Shown here piece after piece: positions 1 through 10,039 of a stretch of 64,000 nt of DNA. The DNA is from Stomorhina lunata (lineage: Eukaryota; Arthropoda; Insecta; Diptera; Rhiniidae): contig OW121740.1 of the NCBI GenBank assembly GCA_933228675.1, forward strand, positions 158,463,486-158,527,485. The letters run 5' to 3'. Position numbers and translations under genes: made by a program. Within the stretch, counting starts at the first letter, position 1. Each line of letters opens with the position of its first letter. The notes below the pieces were generated by a model. The model did no database searches. It worked only from the letters and a program-made list of their open reading frames with translations, and was not told the DNA's origin.

Positions 1-3000
1 GGTACCTTTATTTCAAAGAGGTTACAAAGGAAGCTTGCTATTCCCACATTTTCAGTGCCTATGACTAGTGTCACAGGCATGATGGATTGCTTAGCTGGAA
101 AATCTTCAACCATGTGTGCATTTACGATCGAGTCGCCGATCAACCCCGATTTTAAACTTCACATTCAAGCATATGTAGTTGAGAAAATAACCGGTCAGTT
201 GCCATCGTGTTCTCTAGCTAACATGGTAACCTCAAATTTCCCCGAGATTACAATGACCGACGTCATGTGTACCCGGATGGACATTCTGTTAGGAGGAAAC
301 GTTTATCCAAAGATTTTAACTACGGATGTTAGAATACATCCGAATGGCAACTTGATCGCACAGAGAACAGTCTTTGGTTGGATAGTTACTGGTGAAGTTT
401 TTCAAAGTAGACCCCTACATTCTGTTGCATCATTCTGCAATCAGCTTGAACTGAATAACCAAATTGCTCGGTTTTGGGAACTTGAAGAAGTTCCACAAGC
501 AACAGAGTTGACCGAAGCTGAAGAATATTGTGAAGAACTTTACCGGACTACAACCTATAGAAACCCCGATGGTCGATATGTAGTTTCACTCCCATTTCGA
601 CGAGATATCTCAAATGAAGTGTCATTAGGCGATTCTCGAAATAGTGCTTTGTCTCAGTTCAAACGAAATGAAACGCGTCTTTTGAAAACCCCCGAAATGA
701 AATCACTTTATGATAGTGTGATATGCGAATATTTCGAATTAGGACAAGCTAAGGCAGTAGAACCCCGAGATACAAATACGACAACGTATTATTTACCCCA
801 TCACGCCGTGTTTAAACCCGAAAGTTCCACTACTAAACTTAGAGTAGTATTTAATGCTTCTAACCCTTCCTCCAACGGCGTGAGTTTGAATAGTTTGTTA
901 CACCCCGGGCCTGTTTTACAGGCAGATCTAACAGTTCTTATTCTACGATGGAGACTTTATCGGTATGTCTTCAATGCAGATATCGAGAAAATGTATCGCC
1001 AAATTTTAATTCGTCCCGACCAAACCCCATTCCAGCGAATATTATATCGCTCGAATCCCGATGAAGACGTACAGGATTATGAGTTAAATACGGTCACGTT
1101 TGGTGTAAATTGTGCACCGTATTTAGCGATTCGAACCCTAATTCAACTGGCAAATGATAATGAAACCCTGAATCCTTTAGCATCGGAAATTCTGAGAACC
1201 CAAATGTATGTCGACGACGTACTAGCTGGCTCCCATGAGCTAGAAGATGCCTTCAGGAGACGCAATGAGCTAACCCATGTTCTTGAATCGGCTGGTTTCG
1301 TTTTGCGAAAATGGACAGCTAATCATATACGTCTACTGGAGGGTTTACCCTGCGAGAATCTGCTTAATGCGGACTTCTTGAGAATTTCTGATGCAAGTAC
1401 GACTAAAACTCTTGGCTTGCGATGGAACGCTGATCACGACAGCTTCTATTTTAAACTTGTTGCGCAACCAAATCGGGATTTTGTTACTAAACGTGCTGTC
1501 TTATCTGAAATTGCAAAATTATTTGATCCTGCCGGTTGGCTTTCACCCAAGATTATCGTTGCAAAAATCATTATGCAACAAATATGGAAAGATAAGACAG
1601 ATTGGGACGAATGTTTAAAACACCTTACCTTAATTCAATGGCGAACATTTTTAGATGATTATTTGAATATTGAGAAAATTAGGATACCCAGATGGGTTAA
1701 TTTTCACCCAAATCAGGAAATTGAACTTCATGCATTTTGCGATGCATCTGAAAAGGCATATGGTGCAGCACTCTATGTAAGAAACTTATCATCCGATAAT
1801 ATAACGTCACATTTGCTAGCGTCAAAGACAAAGGTAGCTCCAGTTAAGTCCGAAACATTACCCCGTTTAGAACTTTGCGGAGCGGCTTTGATGGCGAATA
1901 TGGTAGAATCTCTGTGTAGTCAATTAAATCTTGACAAGGAAAAGATTTATCTATGGACTGATTCTACTATAGTTTTGTCTTGGCTCAAAAAACCCCCGTG
2001 TCATTGGCCAACCTTTGTCAAGAATAGAGTAGCTTTGATCCTTAAGAAAGTTGGTACTGAAAATTGGTCTCACGTTGATTCTAAAGACAATCCAGCGGAC
2101 TTGGCAAGTCGTGGAACTTCAGCCCGAGACCTAGCCGATAATTCTTTATGGTGGCACGGTCCTAAGTGGCTGCGTCAACCCCGAGAAAATTGGCCTCAAC
2201 AACCCCATATCAATCATATCAACCCAGAAGTTCAAACATATTCTGCGCAGATTGAACAATCGTACGACATACTCGAGCGATTTTCAGATTTACCCCATGC
2301 GATGCGTGTTTTATCGTATTGTTTCAGGTGTTTCGAATATTTGCAAACCAGGAAATATTCGCACAACACTTTAGAGTTAACCCATTCTGAGATGAAATTC
2401 ACTCGAGATCGTTTAGTTTTAATATGTCAACGAATGTTTATCCCAGAATATAACCAGCTTTCTAAAGGTAATCCGTTGTCAAAGGGGAGTAATTTGCTTA
2501 CACTCAACCCGTTTATAGACTCAAAAGGATATGTCAGAATAAATGGTCGACTAGTTCGGTCACCAGGTTTGACATATGATGAACGTTATCCAAAAATATT
2601 GCCGTATTCTGCACGCTTTACCCGTTTATTTGTGGAACATGTTCATAAATGCTCTGCTCATGGTGGACATTCTTTAATGCTCCGGCTAGTGAGAAGTGAG
2701 TTTTGGGTCCCGAAATTGAAAAACTTGATTCGTACAGTAATTCGAAACTGCAAGGAATGTACCATATATCGAAAACAGTCCGGTCAGCAAATTATGGCTG
2801 CCTTACCCCCTGAACGTTCGTCTCTGTCAAGACCGTTTACCCACACCGGACTAGATTTCGCAGGTCCGTTCGACATAAAATCATATGCTGGTAGAGGTTG
2901 TCGAATCACCAAAGGCTATGTTCTAGTTTTCGTATGTTTTGCAACGAAAGCAATTCATTTAGAGGCAACCGGTGATATGTCGACGGAAACATTCCTAGCG

Positions 3001-3756
3001 GCTTTCGCTCGTTTTTTCTCACGCCGAGGATGTCCGGCACATTTGTACTCCGATAATGGAACCGCATTCGTCGGTGCAGCTAATTTACTTGAAGTTGACC
3101 GAAAGCAGTTTTTAAGCGATATGAGAAATAGACTATTAGTACGAAACAGTTTTCAGCCAGTGGAATGGCATTTTATACCCCCCGGAGCTCCTCATATGGG
3201 CGGCTTGTGGGAAGCCGGCGTAAAGAGTGTAAAAACTCACTTACGTAAAATTTCTGGTGTGCAGAAATTCACATTTGAGGAGTTTGTAACGATGTTAACC
3301 CGCATCGAAGCATGCCTTAACTCGAGACCTTTAACGGCAATGAGTGAGGATCCCACAGATTTAGTTCCATTAACCCCAGGACATTTTTTGGTAGGAGCAC
3401 CACTTTTGACACCCCCTGAACCCGATCATTCTGATCTTCGTTTGAGTATTGCCAACAGGTGGCAAAAACTCAAGGTGCTTCACCACCAATTTGCTTTGAG
3501 ATGGAAGGAGGAATACCTTAAGGAACTCCATCGTAGAGTAAAATGGAAATACCCACAAAAAGATTTTGAAGTAGGCGACTTAGTTGTGATCCGTCAGGAT
3601 AATTTACCCCCAAATGAATGGCGGCTAGGTCGTATAGAGAAGACTTATATAGGGCAAGATAGCAAAGTCCGCACTGCGGACGTGAGAACGGCTTCAGGCA
3701 TTTTTACTAGGCCTATCGTGAAGCTAGTTCTCTTACCCAATTCAGAAACCCACTGA
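1..3756 (+). CDS. BEL/Pao retrotransposon Pol polyprotein, 5'-truncated by window edge
   Basis: The frame is open from base 1 to the TGA at 3754-3756, giving 1,251 visible residues; the true start lies upstream, so a GTG at 55 should not be taken as a start. Numbering from base 1: the remainder of an aspartic protease (ILLG at 95-98; TVFGWIVTG at 123-131, typical of BEL/Pao); reverse transcriptase (RVVFNAS 281-287, catalytic D327, YVDD 403-406 with D405/D406); RNase H (D581, E624, D654, D700 in DNPAD); integrase with an HHCC zinc site (H882, H887, C917, C920) and a DDE core (D952, D1018 in SDNGT, E1071 in WEAGVKSVK); and a C-terminal DUF5641-like region from about 1115. The order PR-RT-RH-IN is the family order. 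The protein would copy element RNA into cDNA and integrate it. No stop or frameshift is seen, so the copy may be young. The protease catalytic Asp must lie just before the window. Base composition is clearly richer in GC than the surrounding DNA. Confidence 0.95.
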   Translation, partial: GTFISKRLQRKLAIPTFSVPMTSVTGMMDCLAGKSSTMCAFTIESPINPDFKLHIQAYVVEKITGQLPSCSLANMVTSNFPEITMTDVMCTRMDILLGGNVYPKILTTDVRIHPNGNLIAQRTVFGWIVTGEVFQSRPLHSVASFCNQLELNNQIARFWELEEVPQATELTEAEEYCEELYRTTTYRNPDGRYVVSLPFRRDISNEVSLGDSRNSALSQFKRNETRLLKTPEMKSLYDSVICEYFELGQAKAVEPRDTNTTTYYLPHHAVFKPESSTTKLRVVFNASNPSSNGVSLNSLLHPGPVLQADLTVLILRWRLYRYVFNADIEKMYRQILIRPDQTPFQRILYRSNPDEDVQDYELNTVTFGVNCAPYLAIRTLIQLANDNETLNPLASEILRTQMYVDDVLAGSHELEDAFRRRNELTHVLESAGFVLRKWTANHIRLLEGLPCENLLNADFLRISDASTTKTLGLRWNADHDSFYFKLVAQPNRDFVTKRAVLSEIAKLFDPAGWLSPKIIVAKIIMQQIWKDKTDWDECLKHLTLIQWRTFLDDYLNIEKIRIPRWVNFHPNQEIELHAFCDASEKAYGAALYVRNLSSDNITSHLLASKTKVAPVKSETLPRLELCGAALMANMVESLCSQLNLDKEKIYLWTDSTIVLSWLKKPPCHWPTFVKNRVALILKKVGTENWSHVDSKDNPADLASRGTSARDLADNSLWWHGPKWLRQPRENWPQQPHINHINPEVQTYSAQIEQSYDILERFSDLPHAMRVLSYCFRCFEYLQTRKYSHNTLELTHSEMKFTRDRLVLICQRMFIPEYNQLSKGNPLSKGSNLLTLNPFIDSKGYVRINGRLVRSPGLTYDERYPKILPYSARFTRLFVEHVHKCSAHGGHSLMLRLVRSEFWVPKLKNLIRTVIRNCKECTIYRKQSGQQIMAALPPERSSLSRPFTHTGLDFAGPFDIKSYAGRGCRITKGYVLVFVCFATKAIHLEATGDMSTETFLAAFARFFSRRGCPAHLYSDNGTAFVGAANLLEVDRKQFLSDMRNRLLVRNSFQPVEWHFIPPGAPHMGGLWEAGVKSVKTHLRKISGVQKFTFEEFVTMLTRIEACLNSRPLTAMSEDPTDLVPLTPGHFLVGAPLLTPPEPDHSDLRLSIANRWQKLKVLHHQFALRWKEEYLKELHRRVKWKYPQKDFEVGDLVVIRQDNLPPNEWRLGRIEKTYIGQDSKVRTADVRTASGIFTRPIVKLVLLPNSETH

Positions 3757-3808
3757 TTGTTTTTTTTTTTTTTCTCTCTTCTACGTCTTTTTCTTTTCCG
3801 CTATGCAG
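3757..3808 (+). promoter_or_regulatory. Candidate 3' splice acceptor before the zinc-knuckle ORF
   Basis: Directly after the pol stop comes a nearly pure pyrimidine run (3757-3802) ending in ATGCAG at 3803-3808, five bases before the ATG at 3814. This matches the layout of a metazoan 3' splice site. It would allow a subgenomic spliced mRNA in which the zinc-knuckle ORF is the first ORF, as known for env-type ORFs of some LTR elements. The donor would be upstream of the window. Inference from sequence only. Confidence 0.5.
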
Positions 3809-3813
3809 TAAAA

Positions 3814-4356
3814 ATGGCTTCCCGTCGTTTAGAGGTTCACCGCAAGCCCGAAGAATCCTCAGCTGAGGAGAAGCGACCACCCCGTGATGAGAGCCTTAGG
3901 GACTGTCGCTTGTGTAAGAGTGAGCACGCACTGAGGCTTTGCCCAAAGTTTCGCAGAATGCCGGTGGGGGAGCGGTGGGAAACTGTAAAACGGTTTCAAT
4001 ACTGTTTTAACTGCCTGGCACACACTCACATGGTTTCTAAGTGCAAGAGCCGTGAAAGGTGCATGGAGTGTTGTGCCGAGCACCACACGCTTCTCCACCG
4101 CCATAAAAGGCACAGTAACACCCGGAACCCAGTGCAAAATAGTGGGACTCAAGCAAGCGGCAGTACTAAGGCTCCGAAGAAGAAGAGGAACAAGAGAGGG
4201 AAGAAGGCCGCCAAGAAATCTGGCGCCAATAACCAGGGCTGTTCCTGCTCCTGTCTACAGCACCACCAACAACAACCACAACGCCAACTGCAGCCACAAA
4301 ACTCTACCCCGGCTACCATAATAATTAACGTTATGTCCGGGCATATTGCACCCTAA
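3814..4356 (+). CDS. Small zinc-knuckle (Gag-like) ORF downstream of pol
   Basis: A 180-residue ORF starts at the ATG at 3814, 57 bases after the pol stop. The frame is open from 3757, but only 3814 is an ATG, and the stretch before it is a pyrimidine tract that translates to mostly Phe/Leu. Three cysteine/histidine clusters are visible: C31-x2-C34-x3-H38-x4-C43, C64-x2-C67-x4-H72-x4-C77 (a classic CCHC knuckle), and C83-x2-C86 followed by H90/H91 and H95. A Lys/Arg-rich stretch follows (about 117-135), then a Gln/His-rich tail. BEL/Pao Gag proteins carry such knuckles, and the family normally places gag before pol, so this second nucleic-acid-binding ORF after pol is unusual. An RNA- or cDNA-binding accessory role is an inference. 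It may be translated from a spliced RNA, because an acceptor-like site lies at 3807-3808. It could also be a host-derived or recombined domain. Confidence 0.75.
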   Translation: MASRRLEVHRKPEESSAEEKRPPRDESLRDCRLCKSEHALRLCPKFRRMPVGERWETVKRFQYCFNCLAHTHMVSKCKSRERCMECCAEHHTLLHRHKRHSNTRNPVQNSGTQASGSTKAPKKKRNKRGKKAAKKSGANNQGCSCSCLQHHQQQPQRQLQPQNSTPATIIINVMSGHIAP

Positions 4357-4417
4357 TTTTTTAAATTATTTTATTTTAATATAAAAAAAAAAAAATATAA
4401 ATGAATTTTTTTATCAT

Positions 4418-4618
4418 ATGAAGAAAGATCTACTCTTTTTATTTTTTCTATTTACCCCAAGATTTTATTCCCCCCAGTCACCCGAAGCGTCATCTGAAGA
4501 CTACACCGAACCCGAAGTCAATGGTCATCCTGAGCGAGAGTCTAATCCAGTGCCACATCAAAGTTTTTACCCCGGATCTACGCAGAACTCATCATCCTAT
4601 TCAATTTTATTTATCTAA
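4418..4618 (+). CDS. Possible small 3' ORF or exon of the retrotransposon
   Basis: A 66-codon ORF follows the zinc-knuckle ORF. Its first part encodes a hydrophobic, Phe/Leu-rich stretch written by a pyrimidine tract that ends in CCCCCCAG at 4470-4477. From 4478 it continues in frame as a polar, acidic stretch (Ser/Glu/Pro-rich, about 46 residues) with element-like codon composition. The 3' part could therefore be an exon joined by splicing at 4477 rather than a free ORF. No domain is recognised. It may also be untranslated 3' sequence of the element. Confidence 0.25.
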   Translation: MKKDLLFLFFLFTPRFYSPQSPEASSEDYTEPEVNGHPERESNPVPHQSFYPGSTQNSSSYSILFI

Positions 4619-4700
4619 AAAATTGTTACAAATCGTAAACTCTGTTTTCAGCTCACATTTGACCCGCGTTTTTTCTTAGCCTTCCTTGTTGCAGTATTGC

Positions 4701-4713
4701 AAGGGGGGCGGGA
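4701..4713 (+). promoter_or_regulatory. Polypurine tract of the BEL/Pao element
   Basis: The run AAGGGGGGCGGGA lies immediately before TGTTTACGCGC. A purine run abutting a TG dinucleotide is the expected primer site for plus-strand cDNA synthesis and marks the start of the 3' LTR. A single C interrupts the run. Confidence 0.75.
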
Positions 4714-5117
4714 TGTTTACGCGCATAGTGTAAAAGGCCACCTGTCAAATTATTGTTCAGTGGCCTTTTCTATGTTTTCCTTTGGCGCACATTAATCCGC
4801 TTTTTTTCTATTATTACATATTGTCAAATTACTTACTCTTGTAAACCCAACCCGAACGGTACGTAATTACCAAAATAACCCGAAAAGATTAAATAAATCT
4901 ATAAATAATATTATTTGAATTCAACCCCCTAATACTCTGTGTTTTTTATTTCCTATATTTTCTTGGTTTAAATATTCCGGAGAACAAACTCCATCATTAA
5001 AAATTCGACTATATGAATTTTTGCAATTAAAAATGGACTTTATAATATGAAAGAATTTTACATAATTTGAAAAGTGGAAGAGTTGGTCTGCTATTGTTGC
5101 CGGATTTTGTGTGTTCA
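4714..5117 (+). repeat. 3' LTR of the BEL/Pao element (end uncertain)
   Basis: The start at TGTTTACGCGC is set by the polypurine tract. The end is a guess: TGTGTTCA ends at 5117 and would give a 404-bp TG...CA LTR. The 5' LTR is outside the window, so the end cannot be confirmed by comparison. Inside are a perfect 10-bp inverted repeat (4732-4741 with 4760-4769), a TATAAATA at 4900-4907 and an AATAAA at 4892-4897, which could serve as promoter and polyadenylation signals. Confidence 0.6.
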
Positions 5118-7016
5118 CTAACTGCGGCTTGTCTTACCTTCTTCGGTCTGCTGTCATGGCATTTTTGTGGGGCTTTGTGAGACTGTTTATAGTTTTTCAG
5201 TCACTTTCATTGTCATTTATGCAGCTTTCTCTTTATTTTCCAATTAAGTTTATGAGCAATTTCGTGTCATTATTTCCTTTTTAGTCTTTTATTAATGGAA
5301 AATTTAAATGTTTTACTACAAAGTGGCTAACAAAATAAAAGCAACAAATATTTTCTTTATTTAAATTGGATGTATTCAAGGTATAAAATTCCTGCACTCG
5401 ATTCAAATTTTTGTGTTTTTGTCTTAGATTTTGTAGTATACTTTTAGGGGCCGAAATTAATTGGGTAATTTTTTTGTTGGATATAGTTTCGGGTGAAATC
5501 TATGAGTAAGATTATTTATATTTAAATTATATTTTCATTAGCTGATAGTCCTGGCAGCTCATTCTATCATATGTATATATTAGCCTTGTATTAATATTTG
5601 CTTAATATCATGTAAATAAATGAATAAATATTTTTAATTTATTTGGTGACTTAGACAATATGCTCGAAATATTGTCACAGACCAGAATCTTTGGTGGGAA
5701 TTGATCCCAAAGCCGCCTTTCTAGCAATCTATTAATAAAATTTTATTTCTGAAAGACTTCGAAAAGTTTTAAATAAAATTTTTTGATAAAATTATACAAT
5801 TTATCGTACTTCCTAAAAGTATACCTATAATTTTCACATAACGCCTTTTATTGATATTCCTTTAAATTGTGTAAAGCTCCCAGTCCCAGTTTTCTTCTTC
5901 TTTGTTTATCTTTCTTTTTTGTTTATCTTTCAGTTGTACCTTGTTTTATTAACTTCTTCACCTTTTCGAACTTCATCCTTTCCATAATATTCCTCCATAA
6001 TTATGTCCTTTTTTGCATTATAAAAAAACTTTTAACAAATTAAATTTTTAATTACTTTTTTGTTGTTAATTAATATTTTTCTGAAAAATTTTATTATTTT
6101 GTTTTATTTTTGTCACCCACTGTAACCTTGTTGTCATTATCATCATCGTTCTTGTACATGTGTCCCGTTTTCTTTATTAGATAAATTACAACTAATTAGA
6201 TATTTTTTAATTACTTTTTTAATACTATTTTTTATTTCTGTGCAAAATTTTTAAGAATATTCTGGGTTACAAAAAAATTGTCTACATTTCGTAACAATTC
6301 CTTTTTAATTAATACTTAATATCCTTAAATATTTAAAGGAAAATCCTAGTTAAAATATTATATTCTACCTAATAATTTCATGATGTGGGAGTAAATCGGC
6401 TTAACTAAATTAAAATTTTGTCATGTATGAAATTTAAATTTTCCTAAGACATAAAAATAGAGTTCAAAGAAACAATTTTTACTGTTAAACGAGTCAAATT
6501 TTTTGAAAATTAAAGCTTTTTATTCTATATTTCATTAAAATTGTCATTAAATTCAATTTTTTTATTTAGAAATAAATATATACTGAACAAATTGTTTGTA
6601 GACATAGACCATTTTGATTATAATCTCTTTATAAGTAGTTATTTTTAATACTATTTAAATAGTTTTAATTTATCTGCGGTTTCATTTTTTTGTTTCATTA
6701 AAACATTCAATGTCATTTTACTTCTTTTTGTTAATTTTGTTTAATGTTAAATTTTTAATTTACCAGCTCATTTCACTTGTTAAATGATTTCAGATTTTAT
6801 TTATAATTTTATTGCGAATTTCATCACGGCTAACCAGGTTAAATATTAAACATTAATTAAAATGAAATATTTGTGTGTGAGTGTGTATTTTAAATTGCAA
6901 AATTTTTAATTAATTTCTGTTGAACATAAACTCATAAATATTTAATAGAACTATTTTCCATTCATTTGAGTATTAAGTTTATCAGAAGATTATCGAATTA
7001 AGAGGAAACCATTAGA
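5118..7016. other. AT-rich DNA without recognisable genes
   Basis: No ORF of convincing composition is present. The stretch holds short pyrimidine-rich repeats near 5890-5935 and many A/T runs. A tRNA-like B-box match on the minus strand near 5695-5710 is too isolated to call. Confidence 0.6.
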
Positions 7017-8975
7017 TCCACGATTAAAAATTTTAGTATATGAAGAGCTACGATTAAAAATTTTTAGGATATGAGGAGCCGCGATTGAAAATTTTAGATA
7101 TGAAGAGGCACGATTGAAAATTTTAGTATATGAAGAGCCACGATTGAAAATTTTAGATATGAAGAGCCACGATTGAAAATTTTAGTATATGAAGAGCCAC
7201 GATTGAAAATTTTAGTATATGAAGAGTCACGATTAAAAATTTTAGTATATGAAGAGCCACGATTGAAAATTTTAGTATATGAAGAGTCACGATTAAAAAT
7301 TTTAGTATGTGAAGAGCCACGATTGAAAATTTTAGTACATGAAGAGCCACGATTGAAAATTTTAGTTTATGAAGAGTCACGATTGAAAATTTTAGTATAT
7401 GAAGAGCCACGATTGAAAATTTTAGTTTATGAAGAGTCACGATTGAAAATTTTAGTATATGAAGAGCCACGATTGAAAATTTTAGTGTATGAAGAGTCAC
7501 GATTGAAAATTTTAGTATATGAAGAGCCACGATTGAAAATTTTAGTATATGAAGAGCCACGATTGAAAATTTTAGTATATGAAGAGTCACGATTGAAAAT
7601 TTTAGTATATGAAGAGCTACGATTGAAAATTTTAGTACACGATTGAAAATTTTAGTATATGAAGAGCCACGATTGGAAATTTTAGTATATGAAGAGTCAC
7701 GATTGAAAATTTTACTTTATGAAGAGTCACGATTGAAAATATTAGTATATGAAGAGTGACGATTGAAAATTTTAGTTTATGAAGAGTCACGATTGAAAAT
7801 TTTAGTATATGAAGAGCCACGATTGAAAATTTTAGTATATGAAGAGCCACGATTGAAAATTTTAGTATATGAGAGCCACGATTTTAAATTTTTGTAAATG
7901 AAGCGCCACGATTGAAAATTTTAGTATATCAAAAGCCACGATTGAAAATTTTGGTATATGAAGAGCCACGATTGAAAATTTTAGTATATGAAGAGCCACG
8001 ATTGAAAATTTTAGTATATGAAGAGCCACGATTGAAAATTTTAGTATATGAAGAGCCACGATTGAAAATTTTAGTATATGAAGAGCCACGATTGAAAATT
8101 TTAGTATATGAAGAGCCACGATTGAAAATTTTAGTATATGAAAAGCCACGATTGAAAATTTTGGTATATGAAGAGCCACGATTGAAAATTTTAGTATATG
8201 AAGAGCCACGATTGAAAATTTTAGTATATGAAGAGCCACGATTGAAAATTTTAGTATATGAAGAGCCACGATTGAAAATTTTAGTATATGAAAAGCCACG
8301 ATTGAAAATTTTGGTATATGAAGAGCCACGATTGAAAATTTTAGTATATGAAAAGCCACGATTGAAAATTTTGGTACATGAAGAGCCACGATTGAAAATT
8401 TTAGTATATGAAGAGTCGCGAATGAAAATTTTAGTATATGAAAAGCCACAATTGAAAATGTTGGTATATGAAGAGCCACGATTGAAAATTTTAGTATATG
8501 AAGAGCCACGATTGAAAATTTTAGTATATGAAGAGCCACGATTGAAAATTTTAGTATATGAAAAGCCACGATTGAAAATTTTGGTATATGAAGAGCCAGG
8601 ATTGAAAATTTTAGTATATGAAGAGCCACGATTGAAAATTTTAGTATATGAAGAGCCACGATTGAAAATTTTAGTATATGAAGAGCCACGATTGAAAATT
8701 TTAGTATATGAAAAACCACGATTGAAAATTTTAGTATATGAAGAGCCACGATTGAAAATTTTAGTATATGAAGAGCCACGATTGAAAATTTTAGTATATG
8801 AAGAGCCACGATTAAAGATTTTAGTATATGAAGAGCCACGATTGAAAATTTTAGTATATGAAAAGCCACGATTGAAAATTTTAGTATATGAAGAGCCACG
8901 ATTGAAAATTTTAGTATATGAAGAGCCACGATTGAAAATTTTAGAATAAGAAGATTTTCGATTAAAAATTTTATA
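7017..8975. repeat. 30-bp satellite array, about 65 copies
   Basis: Each unit contains GATTGAAAATTTTAG followed by TATATGAAGAGCCAC; the period is exactly 30 over most of the array, with short indels near 7060-7160, 7640 and 7870. Because 30 is a multiple of 3, long stop-free frames exist on both strands, for example a KILVYEEPRL decapeptide repeat on + and FSIVALHILK or FNRGSSYTKI repeats on -. These are treated as by-products of the repeat. Between 7200 and 7560 units ending GCCAC and GTCAC often alternate, giving a 60-bp higher-order pattern. In the second half, units with GAAAAGCC are usually followed by TTTTGG instead of TTTTAG. Confidence 0.95.
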
Positions 8976-10039
8976 TTCTATTTCCAGTGTTGAAAATTTT
9001 GTATTAGGACTTAAGTTTGATTTTATTACGACCCTATTAAAAATTAACCCAGACCGTATTTCTAAATTTTGTAAAATATTAAACATTTGATGGTCTATGA
9101 GAATACAAAATTTAATCTAATTCGGAGATGGTGAGGCTCAACACAAGTTTAAAAAGTTCTGATTTCGTTCATAGATCAATGTTAAAAGTCAAAAATTTTA
9201 AAAGTTTTTCGTTTCCACACTCTACAAATTCAAAGGTATCTCAAAAACGATTTTACCTTAATATTTATTTAATCATTAATACTTAATTAAGAACATTTTA
9301 ATTTATTTTAATTGACATCTTGTTAGACACATAATAAACTTATTATCATTATTATTATTATTAGTTACTATTATTGTATTGTTTCCATTTATCCTTTAAT
9401 TTCCTGCAATTTATTACTTAAAACCAAAAATTTTAAATAAAGTATAATTTATGGGTGTATATGACAAATTTATTTATTAAATATTAAATAAAATATTAAA
9501 TTTATGCCTCAGAAGAATTTAATATATTTTTAACCAAGATTTCAATCATTATGACAATACAGCCTAAAGGTATGCTACAATTTTTCAAGCAAATGTTATC
9601 AATTAAATATGCTATATTTAATTGAATGTCATTTATGGCTTTGAACTCAAGAACACTTTTAAAAGTTATAGCTTTTCTTTTTTGCCTTTGGTTTTATTGA
9701 ATAAAGAAGATAAATTTCCTTAAAATTGTGATCAGGATTATGATATTAAAAATGAAATAAGATAAAGCATTTGTTGTTGGTAAATTTTGAACTATAGAGT
9801 CAATAAGGAAAACTTGTTAGTTTGTCAAAATTTAAAATAAGAAAATTTCTTCTTTTTAAATTATTTATTCTTAATATAATTTCTTTATTATTTTTGAGAA
9901 TTTGATATTTATTTTGTATTTGTACATATTATTTGGCTTGAAGTTTTATTAAAGTTAAATTTAACTAAAGCATGGTCACGAGAAATAATTTACATTTTTA
10001 TAATCATGTATTCAATTTGGCTATAGTGTTTATATTTAT
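8976..10039. other. AT-rich spacer between satellite arrays
   Basis: No genes are seen. The stretch contains ATT/TTA microsatellite-like sequence near 9330-9380 and one copy of a recurring motif, CCTAAAGGTATGCTACAA, at 9563-9580. Confidence 0.55.

Noticed and set aside
3370..3558. Minus-strand open frame inside pol
   Set aside because: Shadow of the strongly supported + strand integrase/C-terminal coding region.
3859..4152. Minus-strand open frame opposite the zinc-knuckle ORF
   Set aside because: The + strand frame has clear Cys/His motifs; the minus frame has none.
5690..5720. tRNA-like B-box (GATCAATTC on the minus strand)
   Set aside because: No A box at suitable spacing, no cloverleaf and no anticodon arm could be drawn. 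At most an old SINE remnant.
7173..9086. Long open frames on both strands with decapeptide repeats
   Set aside because: They come from the 30-bp satellite, which reads open in several frames at once. No promoter or non-repeat domain is seen.
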